Assembly (NCBI GenBank): GCA_043228905.1
Contig: JBHGNT010000008.1
Location: 13,578,001 to 13,642,000, forward strand
DNA: 64,000 nt
Origin: Azolla caroliniana
Lineage: Eukaryota > Polypodiophyta
Direction: 5' to 3'
Positions 52,217 to 64,000 of the stretch are shown here, in pieces; position 1 is the stretch's first letter; each line of letters starts with the position of its first letter. Under the pieces are notes generated by a model. The model was not told the origin of the DNA, ran no database searches, and worked only from the letters and a program-made list of their open reading frames with translations. Both the position numbers and the translations under genes were made by a program.

Positions 52217-55200
52217 ATGGACGAATCATTTCGCGGCATGTTCAAGCTCACCGGCTCCAACTATTCAGTATCGAAGTCGAAGATGAGGGACATGCTCGTT
52301 GTTAAAGACCTCTGGCTGCCGGTTCAATTCGGGGACAAGAGACCGGACAAAATCGACGCCGCGATATGGGAGGTGATGCACATGAAGACAACGGCGTACA
52401 TACGGTGCTTCATCGACATGAGCCTGTACAACAACTTCAATGAAGAGAGCAAGGCCCATGAGCTCTGGGAGAAGATCGGCATAATGTTTCAGAACAAAAA
52501 TGTTGTCAATCAGGTGTCGGTATTCCGGAAGCTAGTAAGACTCCGGTACCAAGATGGCTCCAGCATGGCGGAGCACATGAATGCCTTCCAGGGGCTGATA
52601 CACCAGGCAACTTCATTGGAAGTACCTCTCGCCGATGAGGTACTAGCGCTACTCCTGCTCGGTTCCCTCCCGGATAGTTGGGAGACGTTGGCTGTCACTT
52701 TGGGCAACGCCGGGCCGGAAGGAAAACGGTTATCCCTAGCAAGAGTAAAGTCGAGCTTGCTAGATGAGGAGGCGCGTCGGAAAGACAAAGATGCGAGCTC
52801 CGACTCCAAAGCGCTTCTTACCGAATCGGAACGCGGAAGACATAGAAACCGTAGTCCCGAGAACTGGGAGAAGTCGGGGACACGGTCAAAGTCAAGGGGG
52901 AGGCCTACTTGCTTCTATTGCGGCAAGCCGGGACACTTCCAAAAGAACTGTCGGCATTTCCGTAAAGACAAGGAAACCGACGGTACCGATTCGAAGCAAA
53001 CCCCGGACCGTAACGGTAAAGACCGGAGGGGGCCAGACCGGAAGGGAACGACGGCAATCGCGGCAAGTGAAGAAGAGTTGATGCTCATCACCGAGGAGAG
53101 TGAGATAAACCTTGCCGACGACGAGATGACCTGGGTGGTAGACTCCGGAGCATCGTTCCACCTTACCCCGGACCAGAAATGCTTCTCATCCTACTCAGCC
53201 GGTGATCACGGCTGTGTCCGGATGGGGAATGAAGGTACATGCCGAATTGTTGGCATAGGAGACGTGTGGCTGACAACACCAACCGGATGCAAGATGCTGT
53301 TGAAGGATGTCCGACACGTTCCGGAAGTTCATCTGAACCTGATATCAGCCGGTCGGCTAGATGATGAAGGCTACACGGGTAGCATCCGGAATGGTGTCAT
53401 GAAGTTCAACAAAGGGAGCCTGATTGTGGCTCGGGCCCGGAAGTTAAACACATTGTACCTGATGAATGCCTGGTTATGTCTGGAAGAAGTGAACGTGGCA
53501 TCCGACACTGCCGGTGAGCTGTGGCACAAGAGGCTATGTCATATGAGCGAGAAGGGGATGAAGAGGCTTGCAGACGACAACCTCATTCCAGTGAAGAACG
53601 TGCACTTGGAGAAGTGCACTGATTGTCTGGCCGGTAAGCAGAACCGGACCCCCTTTCGATCAAGGCCACCGATGAGACGTAATGCACCACTGGAGTTGGT
53701 GCATACGGAAGTGTGTCAAGTAGACATGAAGTCACATGCCGGAGCGCAGTACTTCGTGACGTTCATAGATGACCACAGCCGGAAGCTGTGGGCCACACCG
53801 TTGAAGACAAAGGATCAGGTGTTATCCGTCTTTAAAGAGCTCCACGCGAGAGTGGAAAGAGAAACCGGCCGGAAGCTGAAGACGGTTCGAGCAGATAACG
53901 GAGGAGAGTACTGGGGGCAGTTCGAGGAGTACTGCCGCTCGAAGGGAATCCGACTCGAATTTACCATGCCAAAGACGCCTGAACTAAACGGACTGGCTGA
54001 GAGGATGAACCGGACCATAATGGAGAGGGTCTGGAGTATGCTAGCGCATGCAAAACTACCCAAGAAGTTTTGGGCTGAGGCACTGTCGATGGCGACATAC
54101 GTGATAAATAGATCACCCTTAGTACCCTTGGACGGAGACACGCCACAGAGAGTGTGGACCGGTAAGGAAGTATCCTACCAGCATCTGAAGGTGTTCAGGT
54201 GTCTCGCGTACGTGCATGTAGCTAAGGACTGGAGATGAAAGCTAGATCCAAAGACCCGGCCATGCATATTCCTCGGTTATGGTGACGATGAGTTCGGCTA
54301 CCGAGTGTGGGACCCGGTCGACAAGAAGGTATTCCGGAGTCGAGACATTATCTTCATGGAGGACAAGACGCTCGCCGACTGGGAGTCGGAGAAGAAGATA
54401 ATGAACTCTGAGTAGACTGGGAAGGATCGACTCTACAATGAGCAGACCCAACCGGCGAGAGACCGGTTAGCACTCGAGGAACCAGCCGGTTACGGTGAGG
54501 ATACCGAACCGGCAGAAGAAGAAGTAGAGGAAGCTGAGACTAGAACCGGCCAAGACCCCGAATCGGATTCGGATGAAGAGCAAATGGAGGAGCCGGTTAC
54601 CGAAGCCCGAAGACGTAGATATCCTCTCAGAGAGAGAAGGGCGCCCCAGAGATTTCCGGATGCAGAGCATGTTCTGCTGACCGATGAGGGGGAGCCGGAA
54701 AGCTTCGAAGAAGCGAAGGAAGACACCCACAGCCGAAAATGGTTAAGTGCCATGCAGGATGAGATGGATTCCCTGCATGAGAACCATACGTACGAATTGG
54801 TGGAGCTGCCGAAAGGAAAGCGGGCACTCCGAAACAAGTGGGTGTACAAGTTGAAACCGGGAGATGCTGGCAACCCCACGAGATACAAAGCCAGGATCGT
54901 GGTGAAGGGGTTCCAGCAGAAGAAGGGCGTGGACTTCGACGAGATATTTGCCCCAGTAGTAAAGATGACCTCCATCCGGACGGTGCTGAGTATAGCAGCA
55001 AGCATGGACCTCGAGGTAGAGCAGTTGGACGTGAAGATGGCATTCCTTCACGGTGACCTCGAAGAAGAGATCTACATGAAGCAATCGGAAGGATTTGTAG
55101 AGAAAGGGAAGGAGCACCTGGTATGTCGATTGAAGAAGAGCCTGTACGGACTGAAGCAGGCTCCCCGGCAATGGTACCGGAAGTTCGACTCCTTCATGAC

Positions 55201-56263
55201 CGATCAAGGGTACCACAAGACGCAGGCCGATCACTGCGTGTTTGTGAAGAAGTTCGAAGGAGGGGACTTCCTGATACTCCTCCTGTACGTGGATGACATG
55301 TTGATCGTCGGACGAGACCAAGGCAAAATACGGATGCTGAAGAAGGCTCTCAACCGGACCTTCTCAATGAAAGACTTGGGTCCGGCAAGACAGATGTTGG
55401 GGATGCACATCATTCGGGACCGGTCAGTGAAGCAATTATGGTTGTCACAGGAGAAGTATGTGACAAAGGTGCTTCACCGGTTCAACATGTCAGAAGCAAA
55501 ACCGGTCGGATCGACACTTCCGGCAAACTGCAAGATGTCCGGTAACCAAAGCCCGAAGACGAAAGCAGAGAAGGCGGATATGATGAAGATTCCATATGCC
55601 TCTGCCGTCGGGAGCTTGATGTACGCAATGGTTTGTACCCGACCGGACATAGGATACGCAGTCGGAGTGGTGAGCCGGTTTATGAGCAATCCCGGCAAGG
55701 AGCACTGGAACGCGGTCAAATGGATACTCCGGTATTTGAAGGGCACTTCAAATATGTGTCTACGATTCGGCTCCGGAAAACCTCAACTGGACAGTTTCAC
55801 CGATTCGGACATGTCGGCTGATGTGGATACCAGCCGGTCTACATCCGGGTATGTAATGACATATGCAGGGGGAGCTGTTTCGTGGCAGTCGAGGCTGCAG
55901 AAGACGGTTGCATTGTCAACCACGGAGGCGGAGTACATGGCGGCTGTGGAAGCCGGCAAGGAAATTTTATGTATGAAGGACTTCATCGGAGAGCTCGGTA
56001 AACGGCAAGAGGAATACCGACTCTATTGCGACAGTCAAAGTGCCATCCACCTTGTTAAGAATGCGGCCTACCATTCCCAGACGAAGCATATCCAGCGGAG
56101 GTATCACTGGATCCGGGAAAGAGTAGATGACCAGGAGTTCGCACTGACGAAGATCCACACGACCGAGAACGGGTCAGATATGCTTACCAAAGTGATGACA
56201 CCCGACAAGCTGAACGCATGCCAGAAGAAGGTCGGGCTGGTAAGACACCCCATGCCGGAGTGA
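52217..56263 (+). pseudogene. Copia E gag-pol polyprotein with two nonsense codons
   Basis: The ATG 17 nt after the primer site opens a frame of 1349 codons including the stop. Gag: FKLTGSNYSVSKSKMRDML, AEHMNAFQGLIHQATSLEV. Zinc knuckle: CFYCGKPGHFQKNC. Protease: MTWVVDSGASFHLTP. GAG-pre-integrase: ELWHKRLCHMSEKGMKRL, CTDCLAGKQNRT. Integrase: FVTFIDDHSRKLWATPLK (D), VRADNGGEYWGQFEEYC (D), LNGLAERMNRTIMERV (E). RT: FAPVVKMTSIRTVLSIAA, CRLKKSLYGLKQAPRQWY, LLLYVDDMLIVGRDQGK. RNase H: TDSDMSADVDTSRSTSGYV, VALSTTEAEYMAAVEAGKE. Stops are TGA 54236-54238 and TAG 54413-54415, both where copia D has sense codons. No frameshift was detected. This copy cannot make RT, but it could be mobilised in trans. 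Confidence 0.93.
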
Positions 56264-56273
56264 AGGGGAAGTT

Positions 56274-56882
56274 TGTTGGGAAACAGGTCCCTCCGGATGG
56301 GAAGGAAGAAGAACAGTGCCGATGAACAAACTCGGCCGAGGCTAATAGGCCGAGGCCGAAACCGGATGAGGAGTACCCGGCTACGGAGAGCCGGATGGTG
56401 CAGGCCCGGTATGAACCGGATGAAGAGACATATTCGTAAATATGTTTCTGAGAGCCCATCGAGGCTACATTTGTAAATAGCCGAAAAGTCATATTAGTAT
56501 AAATATGACTTAGGGCAAACTTTTAGTAACTATTGTTGTTGTCATTCTTCCTTGTTGGTGCAAGAAGAAGAGAGAGCACGTAATAGTGTACAGAGAGAGA
56601 GAGAGAGAGAAAGAGATCGTTGCCTCTGTTGTAACCGCCGCGTGTGGCGAAGATCTGTGAGCACGAGGTCGTTGCCTCAGTGAACTCACTGTTGTACATT
56701 CTCACATAGTGACAGTTTGCAGCCTGTGGGCTGCCGTGGTTTTTCCCTCTTTGGGTTTTCCACGTAAACCTCCTGTGTATCTTCCTCTCCTTTGTGTCGT
56801 GTTTTATTTCCTGTTTTCTGTGTATCATTCTACGCTCGGTTGTGGCCGAGCGTCGCGCATAAGGAACGTCGGGTTCCTGACA
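56274..56882 (+). repeat. 3' LTR of copia E
   Basis: 609 bp, the pair of 51578-52186. TATA box at 56498-56505. Confidence 0.97.
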
Positions 56883-58118
56883 CTACTCACAATTACAAGA
56901 TGTGGACGGCACGGATGGAGTTGATAATGGAGCGTAATAATCTAAAAGATATAATAGATGGTTCCATGAAAATGCTTGAACAAGAACGTAAGATGAGCAT
57001 GTGGAAAAGGAGAGACCTAGACGCTAGAATGGAGATAATAATGCACTTAAGTGACGAGCAAGTCGATTATGTTCGAAACTTACACACAACAAATGAAATG
57101 TGGGAGTATTTGCAAAAGATTCATCAACCATCTGACGGGACAACAATTTTTTTTCATTCAGATCATTAATGTATTTACAGATGAAAGAAGGTGAACAAAT
57201 CAACACATTTATAATGACGTGGCAAAAGCAATTAGATACAGCCATCTCTTCAGACAATAATATCGATGAAATATCTAAATGTGAAATTTTAATGGGAGCC
57301 CTACCAGAATCATGGATGACTTTTGTAGGTATTCTTGGTGAAGACAAAAATTTAAATTTACAAAATTTAGTAGCAAAGTTAAAGCAGGATGAACTACAAA
57401 GGAAAAGAACGAGTTCACAACACGAGGCTAGCCACATGACCATGGCAGCCTCAATGAGAAATAATCGAGGCAACTTTGTGAAGCAGAAATTTCAACAGTT
57501 TCCAAACAACCAGAAGTTTCAACAGTTTCCAAACAACCAGAAGTTTCAACAGAAGAACAAATCAAATGGAATGGGAGGCTTGACGATATCTACGATCACA
57601 TGTAGGTATTGTAATAAACAAGGTCATTTTGAAAACGATTGTAGAAAGAAGCAATTTGATCTTAAAAGGAAAGGGAAGAAGTCTTATCCCGAAATACATA
57701 GTGCATCATTACAAAATGATAATGTGAACTATTGTGAAGAAGATGAAGACAATAGATTTATACAAGCTTTTACAAGTGATGCAAATGAAAGTCAAGTGAA
57801 TCAAAAGAAAGGCAACGACAACCTCTGATTCTTCGACACTGGGGCGATGCATCAATTGACGAATAACAGAAATCTTCTACATAACTATTGCCCCCTTCCA
57901 CAAGTACTCCAAGTTACATTCGGCGACCATGGCACAAACGTAGTCATTGTCAAAGGGGAAGTACAATTGTCTCTAAACAAATCAAAGACGGTAAACATTC
58001 CAAATGTTTATTATGTTCCAAGTGTAATGAGAAACTTAATATCCGTAAGTGAAGCAACAAAAAATGGAACAAGTATACAATTCAATAATAATTTTGTGGT
58101 TATTTCTCATGAATTACC

Positions 58119-60571
58119 TGTTGGGAACACCGCCATCTAATGCGGAACATAATTGACCCTCTCTATTTGAAGATCATAAGATTATGTACAAATGAGAAAG
58201 ATCAATGGCAACATGAGCCGAAAACAAGATGCAACTAGTACGCAACATAGAGTTAGAGACAGGTAGGGACAATGTCCACGAAGTTTATTTCAACCTTTTA
58301 CAAAATGAGCAACCACACGTAACTAGGTTACAAGTCAGTTTATATACTGACTAACTTAGGGCAACTGCCCTTCTCACTATTTACATAAGTAGCCTAAGTG
58401 TAGTGTGTTCAAAAGATGATAGTGTGAATATGTCCATTAAAAACCCGTATTCAATACTCTCCCGTAATGGGCGTATACATCCAAAAGCTGTAATCCGAAA
58501 TGAATGTACAATACAAATTGATACAAGGTTTACGAACAGTCGAGAATTCGTTCGAGTCGGTGGACTCCGAAGAGCAGAAGGCCGGATTGGCCGAGTTCGG
58601 AGAGACTAAAGCCGAAGTTCGAACTATCCAGGTCTATTGTCCGAGAAATGTCCTGAGTGTCCAATTTAATCGGACTGATTCTTCATTACGCCCATTTGAT
58701 GCCGAAGGGATTGAAATCGATCCGCAATGTTATCGGTTGTAGGTACCTTCTCAAGGTCGATTTTCCCTGAAATGACACTATCCCGAACGAAATGATATTG
58801 AACATCGATATGCTTGGAGGCATTGTGATGAACCAGATTTTTCGACAAATCAATAGCACGCTGACGGTCACTATAAACAATTGGAGCCGAGCCAATTTCG
58901 GCTTGTCGAAACGTGCAGGCCAACCGACCGAGCCATAAGGCCTCTTTCACTGCATCGGATGTGGCTACGTATTCAGCCTCAGTAGTTGATGTGGCAATGC
59001 ACTCCTGAAGTTTCAATTTCCATGAGATCGCTCCATTGCCGAGTTTAAAACAATATCCGATTATCGATTTACGGTTGTCTATGCAACCTGCAAAGTCCGA
59101 GACGGTATATCCGACTACGTCTGAGATGTCATTCAGGCCGAATAGAATACCAAGATCTTTTGTGCCCACCAGATATAAACACATGCTTGACTGCGTTCCA
59201 GTGCGATCAATCGGGATTATGCATAAATCTGCTGACAACTCCAACGACGTGAGCGATATTAGGTCGTATCATGACCATCGTGTACATTAGCGAGCCAACT
59301 ACCGGTGCATACAGTACCGACTTCATAATTCCCCCCCCCCCCGTACCGGATGTCGGGCAGTCTCGCCGAGACAATAGAGTACTAATAGGGAGCTGGGTAG
59401 AGGCGGATTTTGCCGATTGCATGTTGAAGCGTTCTAGGACACGTCCAATGTAGCCGGATTGGGACAGAAACAATTGTCGTTGATCACGATTCCAACTTAT
59501 CTTCATACCAAGAATGTGTCGTGTCAGACTGAGATCCTTCATGGCAAACTTCAACCGCAGTTGTCCAACGAGTTCAGTGAGTTTGCCTGCATGGCGTCCA
59601 AAGATTAGCATGTCGTCCACATAGATGATGAGGAAGATGGGTGATCCATCTCGAGCTGTCTTCGTGAAGAGACAATGGTCCTCATCATTCTTTGAGAAGC
59701 CAATCGATTGGATGAATTCATTGAACTTCTTGTACCACTGTCGTGGCGCCTGTTTTAGGCCGTACAGACTCTTCCTGAGTCGGCAGACTAGATGTTCTTG
59801 GCTGGATGCCACAAAGCCTTTTGGCTGCTCCATATAAATTTCCTCCTCAAGATCACCATGGAGGAAACCCATTTTGACATCTCGCTAAATCGGCTCAAAA
59901 TTTTCGGCTACCACTATGATGGGCATTAATCGAAGGGTTGTCATTCTCACCACTAGCGAAAAAATTTCGCTGAAATCGATGCCATGTTCTTGTTGAAAAC
60001 CCTTTGCTACTAATCTGGCTTTGAATTTTGGGTTTGCTGAATCGAACGTCTCCTTAATTCGATAGACCCATTTGCATGAAAGAGCACATCAATTTTCCAG
60101 TAATTCGACCAAGTCCCAAGTTTTGTTTGCATGAATGGAGTTCATTTCGGACTCCATTGCCAGATGCCAGGTGGCTGAATCGGCTGACACCAATGCTTCT
60201 ACGTATGACGTCGGTTCTCTGGCATCCGTAAAGAAGATACTAGGAGAGTATCTCTTTGCGGGTTGCGACAGTCTCTCGAATCTTCGAGGTATGACTGGAC
60301 TAGTCGCATCGAGTGTCGTGGTTGGATGGTCCAATGCCGAACCGTTTGGTTGTGCCTAGTCGAAATTCTCCAAGTCGGTGTTAGAAGGTTCAGCTACCCA
60401 TGAAGTTTACCGTGTGTTGTGCGTTGGGCCTTCATGAAGGGTTGGCACAACAGAAAAAATTACCCTTCAGACTTTGATCAGTTTTTCGACCGATTGATGC
60501 ATAGCCGATTCATTGAACACGACGTCCGAACTTCGAACAATCTATCTGTGTTCGGGGTCCTAGAGTCGGTA
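58119..60571 (-). mobile_element. Copia G: 3' LTR, RNase H and RT; 5' part missing
   Basis: LTR 58119-58453 (tgttgggaacacc to ccgtattca) followed on the minus strand by purine tract TACGGGAGAGTAT. RNase H (59244-58666): GNGAISWKLKLQECIATS, TEAEYVATSDAVKEALWL, KHIDVQYHFVRDSV. RT (59872-59207): FLHGDLEEEIYMEQPKGF, CRLRKSLYGLKQAPRQWY, FLIIYVDDMLIFGRHAG. A linker frame (60334-60089) has MESEMNSIHANKTWDLVEL. Minus-strand integrase and gag are absent; at 60572 an H-family LTR edge begins. A C11 run at 59330-59341 may be a length-unstable site. Frames break near 59240 and 59885. Confidence 0.85.
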
Positions 60572-60655
60572 TCTGTCATGATATGGCAAGACTCGAACCC
60601 ATGACCTTATGGTATATGGGTCGAGCTCTTAACCATCACACCATCTATTGTAATT
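60572..60655 (+). repeat. Edge fragment of a gypsy H family LTR
   Basis: 84 bp starting tgtcatgatatggcaagac and matching 62512-62595, including the reverse-oriented B box and A box. It stops abruptly, and copia I follows. Confidence 0.8.
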
Positions 60656-62511
60656 CAAGTGTAACTGTGAAATCGTCGATGAAGGAGACGAAATACCAAC
60701 TCCCAACGACACATATGAATGGATGAGATCAAGACGATTCCATCTCTAATTCTTCTCATTGGGGAATGGAAGCCTATGCTGCTTCTCGAGCTGGCACGCT
60801 TCATAGGTTTGGCCTTTCCATCCACTGAACTTCAGCAGTCCGGAAATTACGTGTTTTGACTGCAACTCTTGAAGGTTCCCGAAATTGATGTGGCTGATCT
60901 GTCGAGAATAAACATCCTCCCGTCTTCGCGCCCTTGCGCGATGACTTTGCCCTCTTCTTCGATGAAGCACCCAAGATGTGTGAACCGGACCTGGATCCAT
61001 TAGTCGACAATCTGGCCAACCAAAACAAGATTCTTTGTGATTGTCGGGATGTGTAGGACGTTCATCAACGCCCTTCTGCCCGACATGGCTAAGAGGGACC
61101 TCGCCGATGTGCTCAATGGTATGAGGAGTGTCGTCTCTAGTATGGACAACTCCCAGTTGCTCCGGTTTTTCCAGGAATGAAAACCACTCTTCGTGGTTCA
61201 TCATATGGTTCGATGCTCTGGAGTCAACATACCACACTTGCTTCGAACCATAAGTGATCTTCTTCATCAAGTTAGCCTTGTGTTTCATCACAAAGGTTGG
61301 GTTTGTTCCATTTCTGGAACTGGATCCTTCCAGTCCCTCCGTGTAGTGCGAGCTTTTCCGACTTCCTCCTCCAAGTTTGCCGGATCCAAATTTGTCCGAA
61401 TCGGCACACTTTTTCCAACATGCGCGATCTCTCTATGGCCCTTCCGGCCACAATACCAACATTCCGGTGCGGTCTTCTCTTGCCGGTTTCCATTGCTACT
61501 TTCACTCCCCCTGTTTCGGGAGGGTCTGAAACTATTGTTGGCACCATCCTTGTGCCTTCGGTTCAGCTCTTGTCAACCGCTTCCACCGCGTGCCGATCCA
61601 CCTCGTCCACCACGACCAGGGGCCAATCCGCCTCCGTGTACAACATCCTGTTGTCTGTGTGCATGCTTGTTGACACACCCACATGGTTCTCCTCTACTAG
61701 GACCATCGACTGTAAGTCGAAAAACGAGGGCGTATTCTCTCTTGTACAGACTACCATCTAGAATGCTCCGAACTTTGACACCAGGCCCCTGAGACAAACC
61801 TGCACCATCTCATCTTCCTCGACGGTTACGTTGACAGAGGCAAGTGAGTCGCAGATGTCTTTGATCCGGGCCGTATAATCGATCACCGACATGTCCTTCT
61901 GTCGGACATTGCTCAACTCCTGTCAGAGTTGCAGCTTCCGGGCCGTGGTGCTTGCAGCGAAGACCTTCTTCAAGTTTCCCCAAGCTTCCTTCGGCGTCTT
62001 GGCGTCCCAAATATGGCTCAACAACTGATCGCCGATACTGGATGCAAAGCATTACATACCTCTACTTGCCACTTGTTCCCAAGTCGGGAAGTCCCTCTGT
62101 GCCACATCAAGTGCCGTATCGTTAGCTCCGTCGACATAACTCCAGTGCCCGTGCAGGTACTGGTGCATCTTGTATAGACACAATTGACTCGTCCGGATAG
62201 CTAAAGAATATAGACACAAGTTTAATAGAAACCTTACACGGGAGAGAAGGAGAGAGCAGAACAATAAAGTTAATTCAAAATAATAACGCTCTATACATAG
62301 AATGTTCTCAGAGAGCACTTTTATAGAAGTCCTTATGGACTGATAGAAGTATTGACATGTACTTCAATGCTCATACGAGCGACTGACACCGACTCCCAAA
62401 AATATGCCTACGTACTAGGCTAGATCCGTAGACCTCTAACAGCCTACCAATTACAATCCGGTCCGTCTCTTCGATGCATCTTTTTGTTCTGGATACCGAT
62501 CCAGCTCTAGC
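60656..62511 (-). mobile_element. Copia I: alpha-family gag, protease, integrase start and part of 5' LTR
   Basis: Minus-strand fragments: gag start KMHQYLHGHWSYVDGAND (62160), further gag (62052-61563), zinc knuckle region near 61450, protease VWYVDSRASNHMMNHEEWF (61220), integrase zinc region HINFGNLQELQSKHVIS and YEACQLEKQHRLPFP (60800). The LTR piece 62175-62511 keeps ttctcagagagcacttttatagaag and gaatgctcatacgagcg. The primer site and the N-terminal gag codons are deleted where LTR joins gag. Broken by many stops. Confidence 0.8.
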
Positions 62512-62646
62512 TATCATGATATGGCAAGACTCGAACCCATGACCTTATGGTATATGGGTGGAGCTCTTAACCATCACACTATCTATTGTAACTCATAGGA
62601 TATTATTTTCATTATAAGAAAGTAATGTATATTCCAGATTTCTCTG

Positions 62647-62664
62647 GAACATTCTTGAAGTTTC
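62647..62664 (+). promoter_or_regulatory. Perfect four-unit heat-shock element in gypsy H LTR
   Basis: GAAcaTTCttGAAgtTTC: four alternating nGAAn units with exact spacing, the binding consensus of heat-shock transcription factors, about 20 bp upstream of the TATA box. The solo copy keeps it at 44653-44670. Confidence 0.75.
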
Positions 62665-62684
62665 AGGATTACTCCTGACAACAC

Positions 62685-62692
62685 TATAAAAG
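62685..62692 (+). promoter_or_regulatory. TATA box of gypsy H LTR
   Basis: tataaaag in cactataaaagaagg, correctly placed downstream of the HSE and upstream of the CT-rich leader. Confidence 0.75.
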
Positions 62693-63021
62693 AAGGCACT
62701 AGGCATTATGTTGAACCAAATTGGTTCAACGCCAGTCTTAAGCCTCACAGCCGCTTTGTACTTATCTTTTCACATAATATATTAGCTGCTGTCATCATCT
62801 TTCTCTCTCTCTCATCCTCGCTATCTCTCTCTCTCTCCTCTTCTCACTTCCTCTCTCGGGAATCTTACGCAGTCCCGTCCTCTTAGTACTAATAGTACTA
62901 CACTTGTTAGTACTAATTCCATCTCTGCTTTAGTACTATTCCTCACAGTTTGAACCAATTTCTTCCTTTCCTCCAACCTACTTGTCGTTCTCCCTCATCC
63001 TCCTACCCTTTTCCCTATACT

Positions 63022-64000
63022 ATGGCTACTATTAGCGCCCAAGAATATCAATCCGTTTTCTCCGAGTTATAGTGCCTAAAAGAAAAGTTTGTTGCCCTAG
63101 AACAAGAAAACCAACGGTTGATAGGGGATCTGCAACAAATCGCTCTCGAAAAACAACAAACGCAAAAACAACATGGGGAGTTAGAATTACGGGTACAACA
63201 ACTCGAAGCAGCGTTGCAACAACAAGGATCAAGTCCCCAAGGATTTCATAAAGAGCCCAAGATTGGACTTCCTGTGAAATTTGATGGAACGGGATCGCAA
63301 TTCTGGGGATTCCTTAATCAGGTACGCTTAGTCATCCAGATGCATCCTTCCCGATATCCCACTGATGCATCTCGAGTCGGCCTAATAGGCACGTTACTTA
63401 GCGGCTCCGCCTTGGCATGGTTCGTTCCGCTTCTAGAAAAACAATCACCCTTGCTTAATAACTTTGAAGATTTTATTGGTGAGTTTAAAGCCTGCTTTGG
63501 AGATACCGACAGCATCAGGATGGCGATCAACAAGATCCGAAGATTGCGTCAAGGCGATCGTCCAGCCTCTGCCTACGCGGCAGATTTCCGTCTACTCGCC
63601 TCAGATATTCCCTGGGATGATCAGGCCCTCATGGATCAGTTTCGCTACGGCTTGCGCAATGATGTCAAAGATCTGCTTTTAACCTTCCCCGAAGAACCAA
63701 AGTCTCTTACGGAGGCAATCAGTCGAGCGGTCCGATGCGACAACCGCCTTTTCGAACGGCGTTCGGAGCGTCAATTACAAATACCACGCTCTCGGCCGGA
63801 ACCCACATACGCCTCAGTCACGGCTAAACCGTTTGCACGTGATGTACCCCAAGCCAATATTCCGACACCGATGGAGATCGACACCATGCGTCGACGCGGC
63901 CCGTTATCGGAAGAAGAAAAGCAACGACGACGTGCCAATTGATTATGTCTTTATTGCGGTGGACCAGGGCATATCGCCATCAATTGTCCCCATAAGCCAA
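63022..64000 (+). pseudogene. Gypsy H gag with two nonsense codons, continuing past the window
   Basis: Starts MATISAQEYQSVFSEL, 74 nt after the LTR; stop TAG at 63070-63072, then the same frame continues. N-terminal coiled coil (LEQENQRL, LQQIALEKQQTQKQHGEL, LRVQQLEAALQQQGS). Gag domain: LPVKFDGTGSQFWGFLNQV, SRVGLIGTLLSGSALAWF, MAINKIRRLRQGDRPASAYA, DFRLLASDIPWDDQALMDQF. Stop TGA at 63940-63942 is followed in the same frame by zinc knuckle CLYCGGPGHIAINC. This Ty3-type gag layout fits a chromovirus, in line with the related J chromodomain. Pol is beyond the window. Confidence 0.85.

Larger units (their letters stand above)
51578..56882 (+). mobile_element. Copia E: young, nearly intact Ty1/copia element
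   Basis: 5.3 kb. LTRs 51578-52186 and 56274-56882, each 609 bp with nine differences counted (about 1.5 percent). Perfect 5-bp duplication ctact (51573-51577; 56883-56887). tRNA-Met primer site 52189-52200. Polypurine tract gaaggggaagt at 56262-56272. One polyprotein frame (52217-56263) with two in-frame stops. It is inserted in copia F gag. Same family as copia D and the 1018-1444/11601-12170 copy. Confidence 0.97.
51467..58118 (+). pseudogene. Copia F gag and protease start, split by copia E and truncated by copia G
   Basis: Gag starts at 51467 (MEFEEESENLSTSTSNNH, MVRKYVVEKLTT) and continues after copia E at 56888 (HNYKMWTARMELIMERNNLK, RDLDARMEIIMHLSDEQV, TNEMWEYLQKIH). A frame change in a T8 run near 57150 is followed by 57169-57828: MTWQKQLDTAISSDNNIDEI, CEILMGALPESWMTF, zinc knuckle CRYCNKQGHFENDC. 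A 27-bp duplication (57487-57545) encodes KFQQFPNNQ twice. A stop at 57826 precedes the protease motif FFDTGAMHQLTNN. The remainder of pol is absent; copia G LTR begins at 58119. Confidence 0.85.
62512..62947 (+). repeat. 5' LTR of gypsy H
   Basis: 436 bp, tatcatgatatgg...attcctcaca, matching the solo LTR 44373-44811 in reverse. It contains the reverse-oriented tRNA-like module at its start, an HSE block (62647-62664), TATA (62685-62692) and a CT-rich leader. It is inserted in the copia I LTR. Confidence 0.85.

Overview
The window looks like a retrotransposon-saturated stretch of nuclear DNA from a land plant, most likely a seed plant with a large genome. A gymnosperm would fit, but no sequence marker proves it. 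The evidence is plant-type Ty1/copia elements primed by initiator tRNA-Met (TGGTATCAGAGC primer sites), several Ty3/gypsy lineages with and without chromodomains, L1-type LINEs and one intact plant PR-1 gene. No rRNA, no CRISPR array and no bacterial operon organisation was seen.

Layout. 1-1444: two broken copia fragments. 1445-11594: a decayed 10.15 kb Athila-like gypsy element (gypsy B, minus strand) inserted at the polypurine-tract/LTR junction of the second copia, whose 3' LTR resumes at 11601. 12171-13640: mosaic of copia and coiled-coil fragments. 13640-27795: an L1 LINE split by a copia (copia D, 13921-26213, minus), itself split by a young gypsy (gypsy C, 17069-23999, minus). 27796-34093: a complete but mutated copia (copia alpha, minus). 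34110-36580: 3' half of a chromovirus (plus) and its LTR. 36974-37498: an intact PR-1 gene (minus). 38010-39100: degenerate tandem repeats. 39214-42090: a second LINE (plus). 42095-46110: a chromovirus end (J) invaded by another gypsy (K) whose 3' untranslated part is a tandem array of about 250 bp units carrying a solo LTR. 46200-48607: a decayed, intron-containing gene that reads as a beta-class DNA N4/N6 methyltransferase, with a solo LTR in one exon. 49548-50757: a deleted gypsy (L). 51127-58118: a copia (F) split by a young copia (E, 51578-56882, target duplication CTACT). 58119-62511: two copia fragments. 62512-64000: a gypsy (H) with heat-shock-element-like LTR promoter and gag, running off the window.

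Only PR-1 looks like a working host gene. Most of the rest is a stratified record of insertions whose relative order can be read from nesting and target duplications. The least explained items are the methyltransferase-like gene, the heat-shock-type promoters shared by the H/J gypsy LTRs (one of which sits inside that gene), and the extra coiled-coil ORF downstream of integrase in gypsy B.
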